From assembly GCA_003164715.1 (NCBI GenBank), contig PLTZ01000055.1, positions 1-43,195 of the forward strand: a stretch of 43,195 nucleotides of DNA, given 5' to 3'. The stretch is from Opitutaceae bacterium. GTDB taxonomy: Bacteria > Verrucomicrobiota > Verrucomicrobiia > Opitutales > Opitutaceae. Shown here piece by piece: positions 8,524-17,175 of the stretch (its first letter is position 1; every line of letters begins with the position of its first letter). The notes under the pieces were generated by a model. The model was given only the letters and a program-made list of their open reading frames with translations, did no database searches and was not told the origin of the DNA. Made by a program: the position numbers and the translations under genes.

Positions 8524-8897
8524 GCGGGACCGGGGGGCCGCAGGCTCGCCGCGGGGGCCTGAGGCTTCGCGCCGCGGTAGAAGATGACCCGCGCCCGCTC
8601 GAGCGTCATGAGGCCGCTGTGCATCATCTCCTCCAGAACCGGCAGGAACGCGTTGATCTTCTCCTCGCTGTCCACGATCTCGATCACGACCGGCAGGTCG
8701 TCGGAGAGCCGGATGATCTTCGTCGTGTGCAGCCGGCTCGACTTGCCGAATCCCATGCTGGCGCGAAGCACCGTCGCGCCCGCGAGGTGCACCTCGCGGG
8801 CCTTCAGCACGATGGCCTCATAGAGCGGCTGGTGGTGCCAGCGCGCGGATTCGCCGATGAAGATCCGAAGGAGGAGCGCTTCGTGGGGTATTTCCAT
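8520..8897 (-). CDS. DUF190 family PII-like signalling protein
   Basis: The 125-residue protein matches DUF190 (COG1993): a first strand LLLRIFIGES, then YEAIVLKAREVHLAGATVLRA, GFGKSS, and DLPVVIEIVDSEEKI. The fold is ferredoxin-like and related to PII, so it likely binds a small ligand and controls a partner protein. It is first in the operon, and its stop codon overlaps the antiporter start by four bases. DUF190 genes are known beside ion transporters such as CrcB and antiporters, so a role in gating this antiporter is plausible but inferred. Confidence 0.88.
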   Translation of the reverse strand: MEIPHEALLLRIFIGESARWHHQPLYEAIVLKAREVHLAGATVLRASMGFGKSSRLHTTKIIRLSDDLPVVIEIVDSEEKINAFLPVLEEMMHSGLMTLERARVIFYRGAKPQAPAASLRPPGPA

Positions 8898-9046
8898 GGT
8901 CAGGGGTGTTGGAACGGGCCTCTCGCCACTTGGGGATTTCTGGCAAAACGGGCCCTACCAAGCGAGCCTCGCCTTCGAGGGGCGAGGGGAGCGCCTTTGC
9001 CCCGCCCTCAAGGGGCTGCGAGCCATCGGCAAGGGCCCCCGGCGAA

Positions 9047-11440
9047 TCAGAACTGCGGCTGGTTGTTCGCCGGGTCGTTGAGGAGCGCCTCGAACCGCGG
9101 GTCGCCGCGCAGCGCCCGGAAGCAATTCCCGAACCAGATCCCGTCCCGCGCGGTGTGCACGTTCACCCCCGAGAACGGGACCTTGAGGAGCCGGGCGATT
9201 TCCGCAAGGGCACGGTCCTTCTCCCCAAGCTGGGCCAGCACCGAGGCGTGGATCCCCGCGTAGGTCGGCCCATCGATCGCGTCGCGCGACTCGGGTACCA
9301 GCTCCATCGCCTTCTCGCTGCAGCGGATCGCCTCGTCCTTCTCCCCCTTGATGGCGCGCGCCACGGCCAGGTTCGCCCAGAGCGACGCATTCGAGGGCTG
9401 GCTCGCGAGTTCGGCCGTCATCGCCGCGAGCGCCGAATCGGCGCGGGCCCTCGCCGCGTCCCTGTCGCCCGCCTCCAAGAGGACCTGCGCCGCGTCCACG
9501 TCCTGCTGCCAGCGCGTGTAGCCCAGACCCTCGACATAGGGGCGCTCCCGGTCGAGCCGCGCGGCCTCGGCCAGGTCGCCCCGGGCCCGCGCGGAGATCT
9601 TCAACGACCACGCAAGGATCTCGGAATCCGCGGGGTCGAACTTCCGGCTGAGCGCCGACTGGAGCTCATCTGCCGAGCCGTCGCGAAGGAACCCGCAGAT
9701 TCCCACGAAGATCGAGGGAAGGACCTTTTCGGGAGACGCCTGCACGAGCCGCCGGCCGAGGGCCAGGCCCTCGTCGAAGTGGCGTGTGTTGAACAGGAAC
9801 TGCATGAACTCCTGGCCGTGATGAAGGTCCGCGGGATCAAGCTCCATCGCGCGGCGGAAGTTGACGAGCGAATCGGCCCAGTGGCCCTGCCTGCGGTGGA
9901 TGAGCGCCAGGGAGTAGTACATGACCGGGTCGTTGGGCCTTAGCTGGGCAAGGCGCAGGTACTGCTCGGCCGCGCGGGCGTAGTCGCGGTAGCCGTAGTA
10001 GTAGTAGTCCCCGGTGTCCTCGATCACCGCCGGGTCGTCGGGCGCCACGCGGTTGGCCGTCTCGATCGCCTCCTTCGCCTTCGCGAGGCGCAGGTCGGTG
10101 TGGTCCTCGTCGTCAAAGAAGACGAAGGCCTGGTACGACCCGAGCTCCGCCCAGGCCGCCGCAAACTTCGGGTCGAGCGCGACGGCTGAACGCAGGAGGG
10201 GCTCGATGACCGCGAGCGACCCGAGGTCGTTGCGCATCTTGCGGGCCTTGAGGTACAGGTCGTACGCCTCGGTGCTGTCGGTCGGGCGCCGCTCCAAGAG
10301 CGCCTTCTCCTCAGGCGAGATGGCGGCGCTGAGCGCCCCCGCGATCGCCTGGGAGAGCTCCCCCTGGATCGCGAAGATGTCGGTGATATCCCGGTCGTAG
10401 GACTTGGCCCAGATGTGCTCGTCCGTGGCCGCACGGATCAGCTGGCCCGTGACGCGGACCTTGTTGCCGGCCCGGCGCACGCTCCCCTCGAGGATGTACG
10501 CGACGCCCAGCTCCTTCGCGATCTCGCGGATCGGCTTTGTCGCCCCGCGGTACTGCATGACCGAGGTCCGCGACACGACCCGCAACCCCTTCACGAGCGC
10601 GAGGTTTGTCAGGATGTCCTCGTGGATCCCGTCGGCGAAGAAGGCGTTGGTGTCCTTGTCCTCGCTCATGTTCTCGAACGGGAGGACGGCGACCGACTTG
10701 TCGGAAACGGCCGGGGCTGCGGTCGGCGGCGGCGCGCTTTCCCTCCCCGCGTCCGCCTTCTCGGCCGCGGCGGTCGCCTGCGATGCAATCGTGGTCGCCG
10801 CCGCTACCAGGCGGGCGACCTCCTCGGGGCTGCGGCGCGGCCTGAGCAAAAGGTAGGCGACCACTCCCGCAACGAGAACGGCAAAGCAGCCCAGGATGAC
10901 GAGAGGGGCGTGGCTTCGGTGGCCGGCCGGGGCGGGAGCGGCGGCGGCCTTCGCCGGCGGCGCCGGGGCGCGGCTTCCCGCAGCCTTCTTCGGCGCCTCG
11001 AGGAGCCCCTTCACCTGCTCCACGAACTGGGAGCTCGGCACACCGTGCCTAAGCTGGGTCCACTGGTAGCGCAGGAACTCCTCGGGCACCATGGCCTCGT
11101 CCGCGGGGGTGTCGTCCACGACCACGGGCACGATGAAGGGCACCCCGTGGGCCATGTCCTTCGTTCGCTCGACGCCCATGTTCCACTCACGCCGGAAGTA
11201 GCCCTCTCCCCTCGCCTGCGTCCGGGCCGAGATGAGCGGCATGAAGAGCGCGCACTCGCGAATCTGCCGCCTTATCTTCTGGTCCCAGGCGTCCCCGCCT
11301 CGAAGCTCCGCCTGGTCGAACCACACTTCGATGCCGAAGGCCCGCAGGGCGTCGGCGATGCGGCGGGCCTGCTCAACGTCCTCCCTGGCGTAGCTCAGGA
11401 AGACGGCTGGGCCCGGCTGGGTGGTGGAACTCTCCGGCAT
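9047..11440 (-). CDS. TIR domain, TM helix, FlgO/TolB-N-like domain and TPR repeats
   Basis: The 797-residue product starts at 11440 (MPESSTTQPG), giving a TIR domain directly at the N-terminus; the 94 extra codons upstream are low-complexity. The TIR domain (10-150) has AVFLSYAREDVEQA, GIEVWFDQAELRGGDAW, and GYFRREWN. Glu85 sits where NAD-cleaving TIR domains have their catalytic Glu. A Pro/Ala linker leads to one TM helix (about 179-199). Next is a FlgO/TolB-N-like domain (249-370) with VAVLPFENMSEDKD, FFADGIHEDI and ILEGSVRRAGNKVRVTGQL. TPR-type helices fill the rest. This is a receptor-like layout with the domains probably on opposite sides of the membrane. A paralogue with the same order lies at 40704-43007. 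Enzyme activity and ligand are unknown. Confidence 0.9.
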   Translation of the reverse strand: MPESSTTQPGPAVFLSYAREDVEQARRIADALRAFGIEVWFDQAELRGGDAWDQKIRRQIRECALFMPLISARTQARGEGYFRREWNMGVERTKDMAHGVPFIVPVVVDDTPADEAMVPEEFLRYQWTQLRHGVPSSQFVEQVKGLLEAPKKAAGSRAPAPPAKAAAAPAPAGHRSHAPLVILGCFAVLVAGVVAYLLLRPRRSPEEVARLVAAATTIASQATAAAEKADAGRESAPPPTAAPAVSDKSVAVLPFENMSEDKDTNAFFADGIHEDILTNLALVKGLRVVSRTSVMQYRGATKPIREIAKELGVAYILEGSVRRAGNKVRVTGQLIRAATDEHIWAKSYDRDITDIFAIQGELSQAIAGALSAAISPEEKALLERRPTDSTEAYDLYLKARKMRNDLGSLAVIEPLLRSAVALDPKFAAAWAELGSYQAFVFFDDEDHTDLRLAKAKEAIETANRVAPDDPAVIEDTGDYYYYGYRDYARAAEQYLRLAQLRPNDPVMYYSLALIHRRQGHWADSLVNFRRAMELDPADLHHGQEFMQFLFNTRHFDEGLALGRRLVQASPEKVLPSIFVGICGFLRDGSADELQSALSRKFDPADSEILAWSLKISARARGDLAEAARLDRERPYVEGLGYTRWQQDVDAAQVLLEAGDRDAARARADSALAAMTAELASQPSNASLWANLAVARAIKGEKDEAIRCSEKAMELVPESRDAIDGPTYAGIHASVLAQLGEKDRALAEIARLLKVPFSGVNVHTARDGIWFGNCFRALRGDPRFEALLNDPANNQPQF

Positions 11441-11537
11441 GGGACACGCAGCTACCTGACAGGCAGGGCGATGCCTTGCGAGTCCAAAGCCGCGCCGAAT
11501 CGGCCCTCTGCCGGCGCCAGGCCAGGGGTCTCCTTCC

Positions 11538-12698
11538 TTAGGCGTACGTGCACTTCCGGGCTTCGTCGGCAAAGGCCTCAAGAAGCTCCGGATCCGCGTC
11601 GAAGAAATGATCGGACGGCGACAAGATGAACCCCCCGCCGCCCCCGGCCTCGGCGAAGCACCGCCGAACCTCCGCCCGCGTCTCCTTCGGGGTGCACCGC
11701 GTGAAGAAGCGCAGCTGGTCAAAGCCGCCGATCATGCAGACTTTGGAGCCGATCCGGCGCTTGGCCTCGGCAAGGTCGGCGTCGCCCCCCATGGCGGCCG
11801 GCGTAAAGGTCTCCATGGCGTCGGGTCCCATGGCCGCGATGCGCTCGAGGAGCGGCATCATCCCGCCGCAGGTGTGGTAGACGATCCGCTGGCCCGCGGC
11901 GTGGGCCGCCTCGATTATGTCCCTGTCGTAGGGCGCCACGAACCGCTCGAAGATCGCGGGCGAGATCACGGTCGAGGAGGCCGCCCCCCCGCCGAGCTCG
12001 ATCACGTCGTAGCGGGCGCCCGCGAGCGAGCGGGCATAGACGAGCTTGCGGCGCTGGAGGATCCCCAGGAACTCGTGGACCCACACGGGATCGTCGTACG
12101 TCTCGAGGATCAGCCGCTCGATCCCCGCCAGGCACGCCGCGTCCTGCCAGCAGCCCGGCTGCCCGAAGGCGTCGAACGTGCACATGTGGCTCCGGATGAT
12201 CCCCCGCTCGCCGAACGCGTCGGCCGCGCGGTTGACCGCGCCCACGTCGCACTTAGGCGCGGGCATGAACGCACCCAGGAGGTCGATGTCGCTCTTCTCC
12301 TTGATCAGGTGCTCGGCCACCCAGGTCGTGTAGGCGTTCGACTGCAGGACCATGGAGAGCTCGCCGCCCGGCGTGAAGAACCGAAACCGCTGGGCCTGGA
12401 ATTCGGTGCCGGGAAGGTCCTCGATCGAGATTCTCCAGGCATCCGTCACCACCCGGCGGGCCTCCAGGAAGCCGATCTTCCCCTGGACCGGGTCGTATCT
12501 TTCGCCCAGGGACTCGTCCGGCCGGTGCTCGACGACCCAGTCGATGGCGTCGAGATCGAGCGCGTCGAAGAACTCGCGGCTGTCCGCCCCCTTGAAGAAC
12601 TCCCGGAGGTAGGACTGCATCAGGTGGTGGGTCGTCACCGGCAGCCGGTCGGGGACCTGCCGGTTGAGCGCGCACAGCATCCGTTGTCGTGAGGTCAT
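11538..12698 (-). CDS. URO-D family protein (cobalamin methyltransferase-like)
   Basis: The 386-residue product belongs to the uroporphyrinogen decarboxylase superfamily. It starts MTSRQRMLCALNRQVPDRLP, a form typical of the MtaA/CmuA-like branch rather than HemE. It has IVYHTCGGMMPLLERI, where His-x-Cys matches the zinc-binding motif of methylcobamide:thiol methyltransferases, and later IGGFDQLRFF and FILSPSDHFFDADPE. HemE would instead show its conserved arginine and aspartate motifs near the N-terminus. The substrate is unknown. The start at 12698 is used because the longer frame runs through the GH26 gene. It follows the GH26 gene after 193 bp containing strong hairpins. Such URO-D-like genes are frequent in Verrucomicrobiota and their jobs are mostly unproven. 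Confidence 0.82.
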   Translation of the reverse strand: MTSRQRMLCALNRQVPDRLPVTTHHLMQSYLREFFKGADSREFFDALDLDAIDWVVEHRPDESLGERYDPVQGKIGFLEARRVVTDAWRISIEDLPGTEFQAQRFRFFTPGGELSMVLQSNAYTTWVAEHLIKEKSDIDLLGAFMPAPKCDVGAVNRAADAFGERGIIRSHMCTFDAFGQPGCWQDAACLAGIERLILETYDDPVWVHEFLGILQRRKLVYARSLAGARYDVIELGGGAASSTVISPAIFERFVAPYDRDIIEAAHAAGQRIVYHTCGGMMPLLERIAAMGPDAMETFTPAAMGGDADLAEAKRRIGSKVCMIGGFDQLRFFTRCTPKETRAEVRRCFAEAGGGGGFILSPSDHFFDADPELLEAFADEARKCTYA

Positions 12699-12721
12699 GG
12701 TGCGGATTGCTTCGGGGCCAG

Positions 12722-12776
12722 GGGGTCGCCGCGACCCCGACGGCGGGGCGCCACCGGCGAACGGGCGCCCGAGCCG
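12722..12776 (-). terminator. Two strong hairpins between the GH26 and URO-D genes
   Basis: GGGGTC (12722-12727) pairs with GACCCC (12733-12738). Next to it GGGCGCC (12746-12752) pairs with GGCGCCC (12764-12770), flanked by CGGC (12741-12744) and GCCG (12773-12776), which can extend the stem. There is no U-run, so they may slow or attenuate read-through into the URO-D gene rather than act as a classic terminator. Confidence 0.4.
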
Positions 12777-12891
12777 CCTGACGGATCGGTCTTGGCTTAA
12801 GTGTAACCGCGCGGGCTCTGAAAAGGAAGCGCCCATTAGAATCCCCTTCCCCCTTGAACCGCCCGGGGGTGGCCCAGGGCCTGCGCGCGCC

Positions 12892-13980
12892 CTAATCCGC
12901 GCCTGGCGAGCCGAGCTTCTTCTCGGGCCTGAACACAAGGTCGTCGCGGTTCTGGATCCACGGATCCGCCAGCGCCTCCGCGACGTTCTTCGTGAAGGCC
13001 ATGCCCCAGCCCACCCGGCCGGCGTTTCCGTCCCACCAATGCACGAAGAAGACGGTCCTCGGCATTTTCTCCCGGATGGCCGACACGAGGATTCTCTCGT
13101 CAAAATCGGGGTTCCCCAGCTCCGGCGAGCCGGCCCCGAACTCGCACATGCAGACGATCTTCCCGGTCGAGACCAGTTTCGTATAGCCGTCGACCACGGA
13201 GGCGTCGGCCGGATGGTCCGTGTAGACATCCTGCCCCACGATGTCGACATAGGCGTCACCGGGATAGTGGGTCGTCGTTGGGATCCCCGGTTGCCCGGAC
13301 TCAAAGAGCCACACGAGATTGTGAAGCCCCTGGGTCTCCTCCATGTAGCCGCGGGTAAAGCGCCACAGGGTGGTGAACTGCTCGGACGACAGGAACTTCG
13401 TTCCCCACCAGAACCAGTCGCCGCCATTCTCGTGATAGGGCCGGAGCATGACGACCACGCCTGCCTCCTGCAGCTCCCTGATTCCGGCGGCGACCTGATT
13501 CAGCGAACGCATGAACGCGGTGTTCGTCGCCGTGCCCGGGATCAGCAACCCTGCCGCGTCCAGCCGGGAGACATCATGAACCGGCCCGCCTGACGTCGGG
13601 TTCGGCATGTGAAGGTTCAGCAGGACCAGGCCGCCCGCCCTCCAGTAGGCGATGGCACCCGCATTGAAGGTCGTGACCGGCACGCCCGACGTCTGGTCGT
13701 AATGATAATAGTCGCCGCTCACCAGGCCCAGCCATTTGCCCGTCTTCGCATGGATGGCGCCAATCGGAGCCATGTCGCCCGTCTCGACATCCTGCCCGGA
13801 AATCGTGTGGGTTCCGGACACCTGCTTCAGATAAGCAACCAGCTCCGCCGGCGTACGAATGCCGGGGGGAGTTGCAAGGGCGGGCTGAAGGGCGGCGGAG
13901 AACAGCACAAGCGCCGCGCCGGCCTTCAGAACGAAGCAGAATCCGCGGGTCCAAGAGCGCATGATCGATCGAATCGGCAT
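12892..13980 (-). CDS. Secreted GH26 endo-beta-mannanase
   Basis: The 362-residue protein has an N-terminal signal sequence (hydrophobic stretch 17-33, cut near ALATPP). The catalytic domain is that of glycosyl hydrolase family 26, which cleaves beta-1,4-mannans by a retaining mechanism. Visible marks are SGTHTISGQD at 55-64, LRPYHENGGDWFWWG with acid/base Glu184, and CMCEFGAG with nucleophile Glu280. WRFTRGYM and VFFVHWWDGNAG follow the usual order. No carbohydrate-binding module is attached. The start at 13980 is preferred because AAGGGG lies just upstream; ATG at 13962 is the alternative. It probably works with other secreted glycosidases in this window to degrade plant polysaccharide. It is divergent from the lipase gene. 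Confidence 0.9.
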   Translation of the reverse strand: MPIRSIMRSWTRGFCFVLKAGAALVLFSAALQPALATPPGIRTPAELVAYLKQVSGTHTISGQDVETGDMAPIGAIHAKTGKWLGLVSGDYYHYDQTSGVPVTTFNAGAIAYWRAGGLVLLNLHMPNPTSGGPVHDVSRLDAAGLLIPGTATNTAFMRSLNQVAAGIRELQEAGVVVMLRPYHENGGDWFWWGTKFLSSEQFTTLWRFTRGYMEETQGLHNLVWLFESGQPGIPTTTHYPGDAYVDIVGQDVYTDHPADASVVDGYTKLVSTGKIVCMCEFGAGSPELGNPDFDERILVSAIREKMPRTVFFVHWWDGNAGRVGWGMAFTKNVAEALADPWIQNRDDLVFRPEKKLGSPGAD

Positions 13981-14115
13981 CCGCCCCTTATCTCAAGATC
14001 CACCGACGGCGCCAGCCGTGGAGCCAGGCCGCGCATCCCGGTCGCGAAACCCGCGCCATTACTTGAATGTACGCGCTTTTTTCTGTTTAGGCGCGGCCGG
14101 GGATCGCCTCGGCTT

Positions 14116-14139
14116 GCGGTGTTGCCCGTCGGCAACCGC
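14116..14139 (+). promoter_or_regulatory. Hairpin upstream of the lipase gene
   Basis: GTTGCC (14121-14126) pairs with GGCAAC (14131-14136) around CGTC. GCG (14116-14118) and CGC (14137-14139) extend the stem across a two-base bulge. It lies about 35 bp before the lipase ATG in the divergent GH26/lipase intergenic region and could be a leader hairpin. Confidence 0.3.
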
Positions 14140-14174
14140 TAGAACCGATCCAGGAACCCTCAATCGCCCCCACC

Positions 14175-14996
14175 ATGCCCTTCAGCCTATCCCTCGCGGT
14201 CAGCCTAGGTAAGTTTGTCCAGTGCGCCTATGACATGAACAACCTGCCGGATCCGGCCAAGGTCACCCTTAGCGATTCCAGCTATTCGTTGGTGAACGTC
14301 ATCTATGGGGACAACAAATGGGACGACGTGGACGGCTTCGTGCCCTTCGGCTTCATCGCGCAATCAAGCGCGGCACCCTATTCCATCGTGGTGAGCCTAC
14401 GGGGCACCGAGGACATGTGGGACTGGATTTCAAATATTGCGTTCCTTCGGAAGGCCTGCCCCCTGTCGGGCGCCCCGGCCGGAGCGGAGACCGAGGATGG
14501 ATTCACATGCCTCTACCAGACGCTCTGCGTCGCACCGACGGCTCCGGCGGTTCCCTTGAAGACGACGATCCAGAGTCTAATCGCCAGCCTTGGGGCGGCA
14601 GACGTGACCCAGGTCTGCGTCTGCGGCCACAGCCTGGGGGGAGCCTTGGCCACCCTGGCCGCGGTCGACCTTGTCGGCTCCAACATCGTGAGCGCGCTCT
14701 GCATCTACACCTTCGCAAGCCCGGCCGTGGGCGAGAAGACCTTCGCCGGCTGGTATGACGGCCTGGTGCCCGATTCGTATCGCATCTTCAACGGGACCGA
14801 CATCGTGCCGACACTTCCCCCGTCGCTCATCGGGTACACGCACGTGGACGAACCGTTCGAGATCAATTCCGGGCCGTCGGTGAACAACAGCGTCGTCTGC
14901 CACCACTCGCTTTCGACATACCTGCATGCGCTCGATGCCTCGCAGCCCCTCGAGGCGGGATGCTCGTTGCTTGCGCTTGCGGCGCCTCCGCCATGA
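14175..14996 (+). CDS. Class 3 lipase family protein
   Basis: The 273-residue protein has the alpha/beta-hydrolase fold of lipase class 3. VSLRGTEDMWDWISN holds the oxyanion-side RGT motif near residue 75. CVCGHSLGGALATLAA holds the nucleophile elbow GHSLGG near 153. NGTDIVPTLPP supplies the catalytic Asp near 212 and VCHHSLSTYL the probable catalytic His near 242. The triad is therefore complete. It lacks a normal signal peptide (MPFSLSLAVSLGKFVQCAYD is weak), so location is uncertain. The substrate may be a lipid ester, but this family also includes feruloyl esterases. It is followed 107 bp later by a methyltransferase on the same strand. Confidence 0.88.
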   Translation: MPFSLSLAVSLGKFVQCAYDMNNLPDPAKVTLSDSSYSLVNVIYGDNKWDDVDGFVPFGFIAQSSAAPYSIVVSLRGTEDMWDWISNIAFLRKACPLSGAPAGAETEDGFTCLYQTLCVAPTAPAVPLKTTIQSLIASLGAADVTQVCVCGHSLGGALATLAAVDLVGSNIVSALCIYTFASPAVGEKTFAGWYDGLVPDSYRIFNGTDIVPTLPPSLIGYTHVDEPFEINSGPSVNNSVVCHHSLSTYLHALDASQPLEAGCSLLALAAPPP

Positions 14997-15103
14997 TGAT
15001 CCTGCCGGCGAAGAGCCTGCAGCGGGCGTCGAAGACGGGCCGTTGAGGCGCAGGATCGTCCCCAGATGACGCTGAACCCTCACCCAACAACACAAAGGTT
15101 CAG

Positions 15104-15823
15104 ATGACGACCGACGACCTGGCGCGGGTGAACCAACAGTTTTACGACGCCCTCTGGTCCAACAGCCGGCTGGTGCGGCCCGAGCGGTTCAATACCTGGC
15201 CGCTTTTGTCGGCCTTGGCCTCCCGGGCCCCGTCTCGCCTTGAGGTCGGCCCGGGCCTTCGGCCGCGTCTGCCGATTGCCGGCACTCATTTCATAGACAT
15301 CAGTCCGCCGGTTGTCGCGCGCCTGAAGATGGAAGGCGGCCTCGCAGCGGAAGGCGCAATCGCCTCCCTTCCGTTCGCAGACGGGCAGTTCGACCTGGTC
15401 TGCGCCTTCGATGTCATCGAACACATCGGCGATGATCGGAGCGGCTTTCGCGAGGTGGGCCGCGTGCTGAAGAAGGGCGGGAGGCTTGTCCTTTCGGTGC
15501 CGATATTTGCGGCGCTCTGGACGAATTTCGACACGCTGGTCGGACACGCGAGGCGGTACGAGCCCGGGGAGCTTGTCGAGAACCTCAGGTCCCATGAGCT
15601 TGAAATTGAAAGGAGCGCCCCGTTTGGGATGCAGCCTTCCAATCCTTGGCTTGTGAGGCTGGGGATGCACTTGCTCATCCAACACCGCAAGACGGCGATG
15701 CGCTGGTACAACGGCCTCATCGCCCCGATGGGGTTGCTGTTTCAGAGGCGGCTTCGGTTCTCCGAAGGGCTGATTGACACAAAGAAGGTCGATGAACTGA
15801 TCCTGGTGTGCGTGCGCAGGTGA
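15104..15823 (+). CDS. SAM-dependent methyltransferase (Methyltransf_11 type)
   Basis: The 239-residue cytosolic protein shows a class I methyltransferase fold. Motif I is RLEVGPGLRPRLP near residue 45, the acidic end of strand 2 is HFIDIS, and FDLVCAFDVIEHIGDD near 105 is the post-motif segment typical of Methyltransf_11. LKKGGRLVLSVP follows as motif III. Motif I departs from E-x-G-x-G-x-G, with Arg and Pro after GPG. A good ribosome-binding site (AAAGG) precedes the ATG. The substrate is unknown. A short GC hairpin lies directly after the stop. Confidence 0.85.
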   Translation: MTTDDLARVNQQFYDALWSNSRLVRPERFNTWPLLSALASRAPSRLEVGPGLRPRLPIAGTHFIDISPPVVARLKMEGGLAAEGAIASLPFADGQFDLVCAFDVIEHIGDDRSGFREVGRVLKKGGRLVLSVPIFAALWTNFDTLVGHARRYEPGELVENLRSHELEIERSAPFGMQPSNPWLVRLGMHLLIQHRKTAMRWYNGLIAPMGLLFQRRLRFSEGLIDTKKVDELILVCVRR

Positions 15824-15827
15824 GGGC

Positions 15828-15847
15828 GCTCGCCGGGGGGCGCGAGC
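15828..15847 (+). terminator. Weak hairpin after the methyltransferase
   Basis: GCTCGC (15828-15833) pairs with GCGAGC (15842-15847) around an eight-base G-rich loop, starting five bases after the stop codon. There is no T-run, so terminator function is only a possibility. Confidence 0.25.
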
Positions 15848-15976
15848 CGTGTCACAAGCCATGCCTCAACCCGGTTTGACGGCGGTCCTGCGCGGGTGTT
15901 TGCTTAGCGTGACTTGAAGCCGCCCCCATCCAGGCCGGTGGCGCCGGCAACGCCCCACCCCGCAACCCCTACCCCT

Positions 15977-17044
15977 GTGAATCCACGCGCCTTCCTTGGC
16001 CTCCTCTCCGGAACGCTCGCCGCCAGCCTCCCGCTTTCGGCCGAAAACAGCCCGAGTCCGCCCAGGCGGTTCTTCTCCGACGACAGCTTCTGGAACCAGC
16101 CGATCGCGGCGAACGCCGAGACCGACCCGCGCACCGGGCGGTGGGTGAAGCTCCTCGAGACCGAGCCCAGCAAGGAGAACTGGCTCATCAACTGCGAGCA
16201 GTGGACGATCCCGGTCTACGAGGTCGATTCCTCCACGCCGCAGGTGAAGGTCGGGCTCCACACGCTCACGCCCGACGAGCACCGCATCTGGCACTCGCAG
16301 CATGCGACGTTCGGGCATGGAAAAGGATTCGACCTGGTTCCGATCCCAGGCGAGGCGAAGCCGGACCCAAGGGGAGACGCCCACCTGGCCGCCGTGGACT
16401 GGGGCCGCAAGCTCGTCTGGGACATGTGGTCCGTCACCAAAAATCCCGACGGCAGCTGGGCCTCCAACACCGGGATGGTCTACGCGTCCGACGGTCCGGG
16501 GGTCTTCAGGACCGAGGACCTGGGGGTCGTCGACGGCGAAAGCGTCCACTTCCACGGGCCGAGCCGGGCGGCGGGCGTCCCGGCCGTGGCGGGCCTCATC
16601 CTCTACGACGAGGTCATGGCCGGGGAGATCCGCCACAAGGTCGCCGCCGCCTCGCGCTTCTGCGCGTACAGGGAGTTCGTGTTTCCCGCGGCGTGGACGG
16701 ACGGGATCGTCGAGGGCGGCATCCCGGAGGGCACCGTGATCCAGCTCGACCCCGCGCTCGACCTGTCAGCGTTCCCGCTGACCCGCGAGGAGCGCATCGT
16801 CTGCGTCGCGCTCCAGCGCTACGGGATGGTCCTGGTCGACATCGCCCAGGGCCAGCCCGTCTACGCCGAGGGCCTCTGGGGGCATCCCGGCAAGTCGTGG
16901 AAGGGAAAGCTCCGGTCGACCGGCGGACTTTCGACGATACCCTACAGCCACTATCGCATGCTCAAGATGGGGCCCGCGACCTACAAGGGGGACGGGCGCT
17001 CCAAGTTCGCCTCCGTCTGGGACGACCCGCAGACCAACAAGTAG
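15977..17044 (+). CDS. Secreted protein of unknown family
   Basis: A GTG start at 15977 gives 355 residues beginning with a signal peptide (NPRAFLGLLSGTLAASLPLS, cut near AEN). A TTG at 15914 would add 21 Pro-rich residues and is less likely. The mature protein has many Trp, His and Asp residues in short conserved-looking blocks: DDSFWNQPI, HSQHATFGHGKGFDLVPIP, WDMWSV, GESVHFHGPSRAAG and RYGMVLVD. The pattern resembles uncharacterised secreted proteins of soil bacteria with a beta-rich fold. No catalytic motif can be named. The His-rich loops could bind a metal or carbohydrate. It is followed by a CDGSH gene on the same strand. Confidence 0.75.
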   Translation: MNPRAFLGLLSGTLAASLPLSAENSPSPPRRFFSDDSFWNQPIAANAETDPRTGRWVKLLETEPSKENWLINCEQWTIPVYEVDSSTPQVKVGLHTLTPDEHRIWHSQHATFGHGKGFDLVPIPGEAKPDPRGDAHLAAVDWGRKLVWDMWSVTKNPDGSWASNTGMVYASDGPGVFRTEDLGVVDGESVHFHGPSRAAGVPAVAGLILYDEVMAGEIRHKVAAASRFCAYREFVFPAAWTDGIVEGGIPEGTVIQLDPALDLSAFPLTREERIVCVALQRYGMVLVDIAQGQPVYAEGLWGHPGKSWKGKLRSTGGLSTIPYSHYRMLKMGPATYKGDGRSKFASVWDDPQTNK

Positions 17045-17175
17045 GCGCACGCAGGCGGCATTGGACAATCACCCGTTGCCACCGCCGCCGTTGCAGCATA
17101 CCTTGTGAATGCCGGGCCCGTCCCCGGGCCCGCCCCAAGGCAACTTCACCCCATGGCACCAACCCCCGGACTCAC

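Noticed and set aside
7282-8562. 426-residue plus-strand ORF
   Set aside because: It is an Arg/Asp/Glu/Gly-rich antisense shadow of the antiporter gene.
10415-11629. 404-residue plus-strand ORF
   Set aside because: Antisense of the TIR-FlgO-TPR gene with no recognisable domain.
11538-12698. HemE (haem biosynthesis decarboxylase)
   Set aside because: The His-x-Cys motif and N-terminus fit the methyltransferase-like branch of the superfamily.
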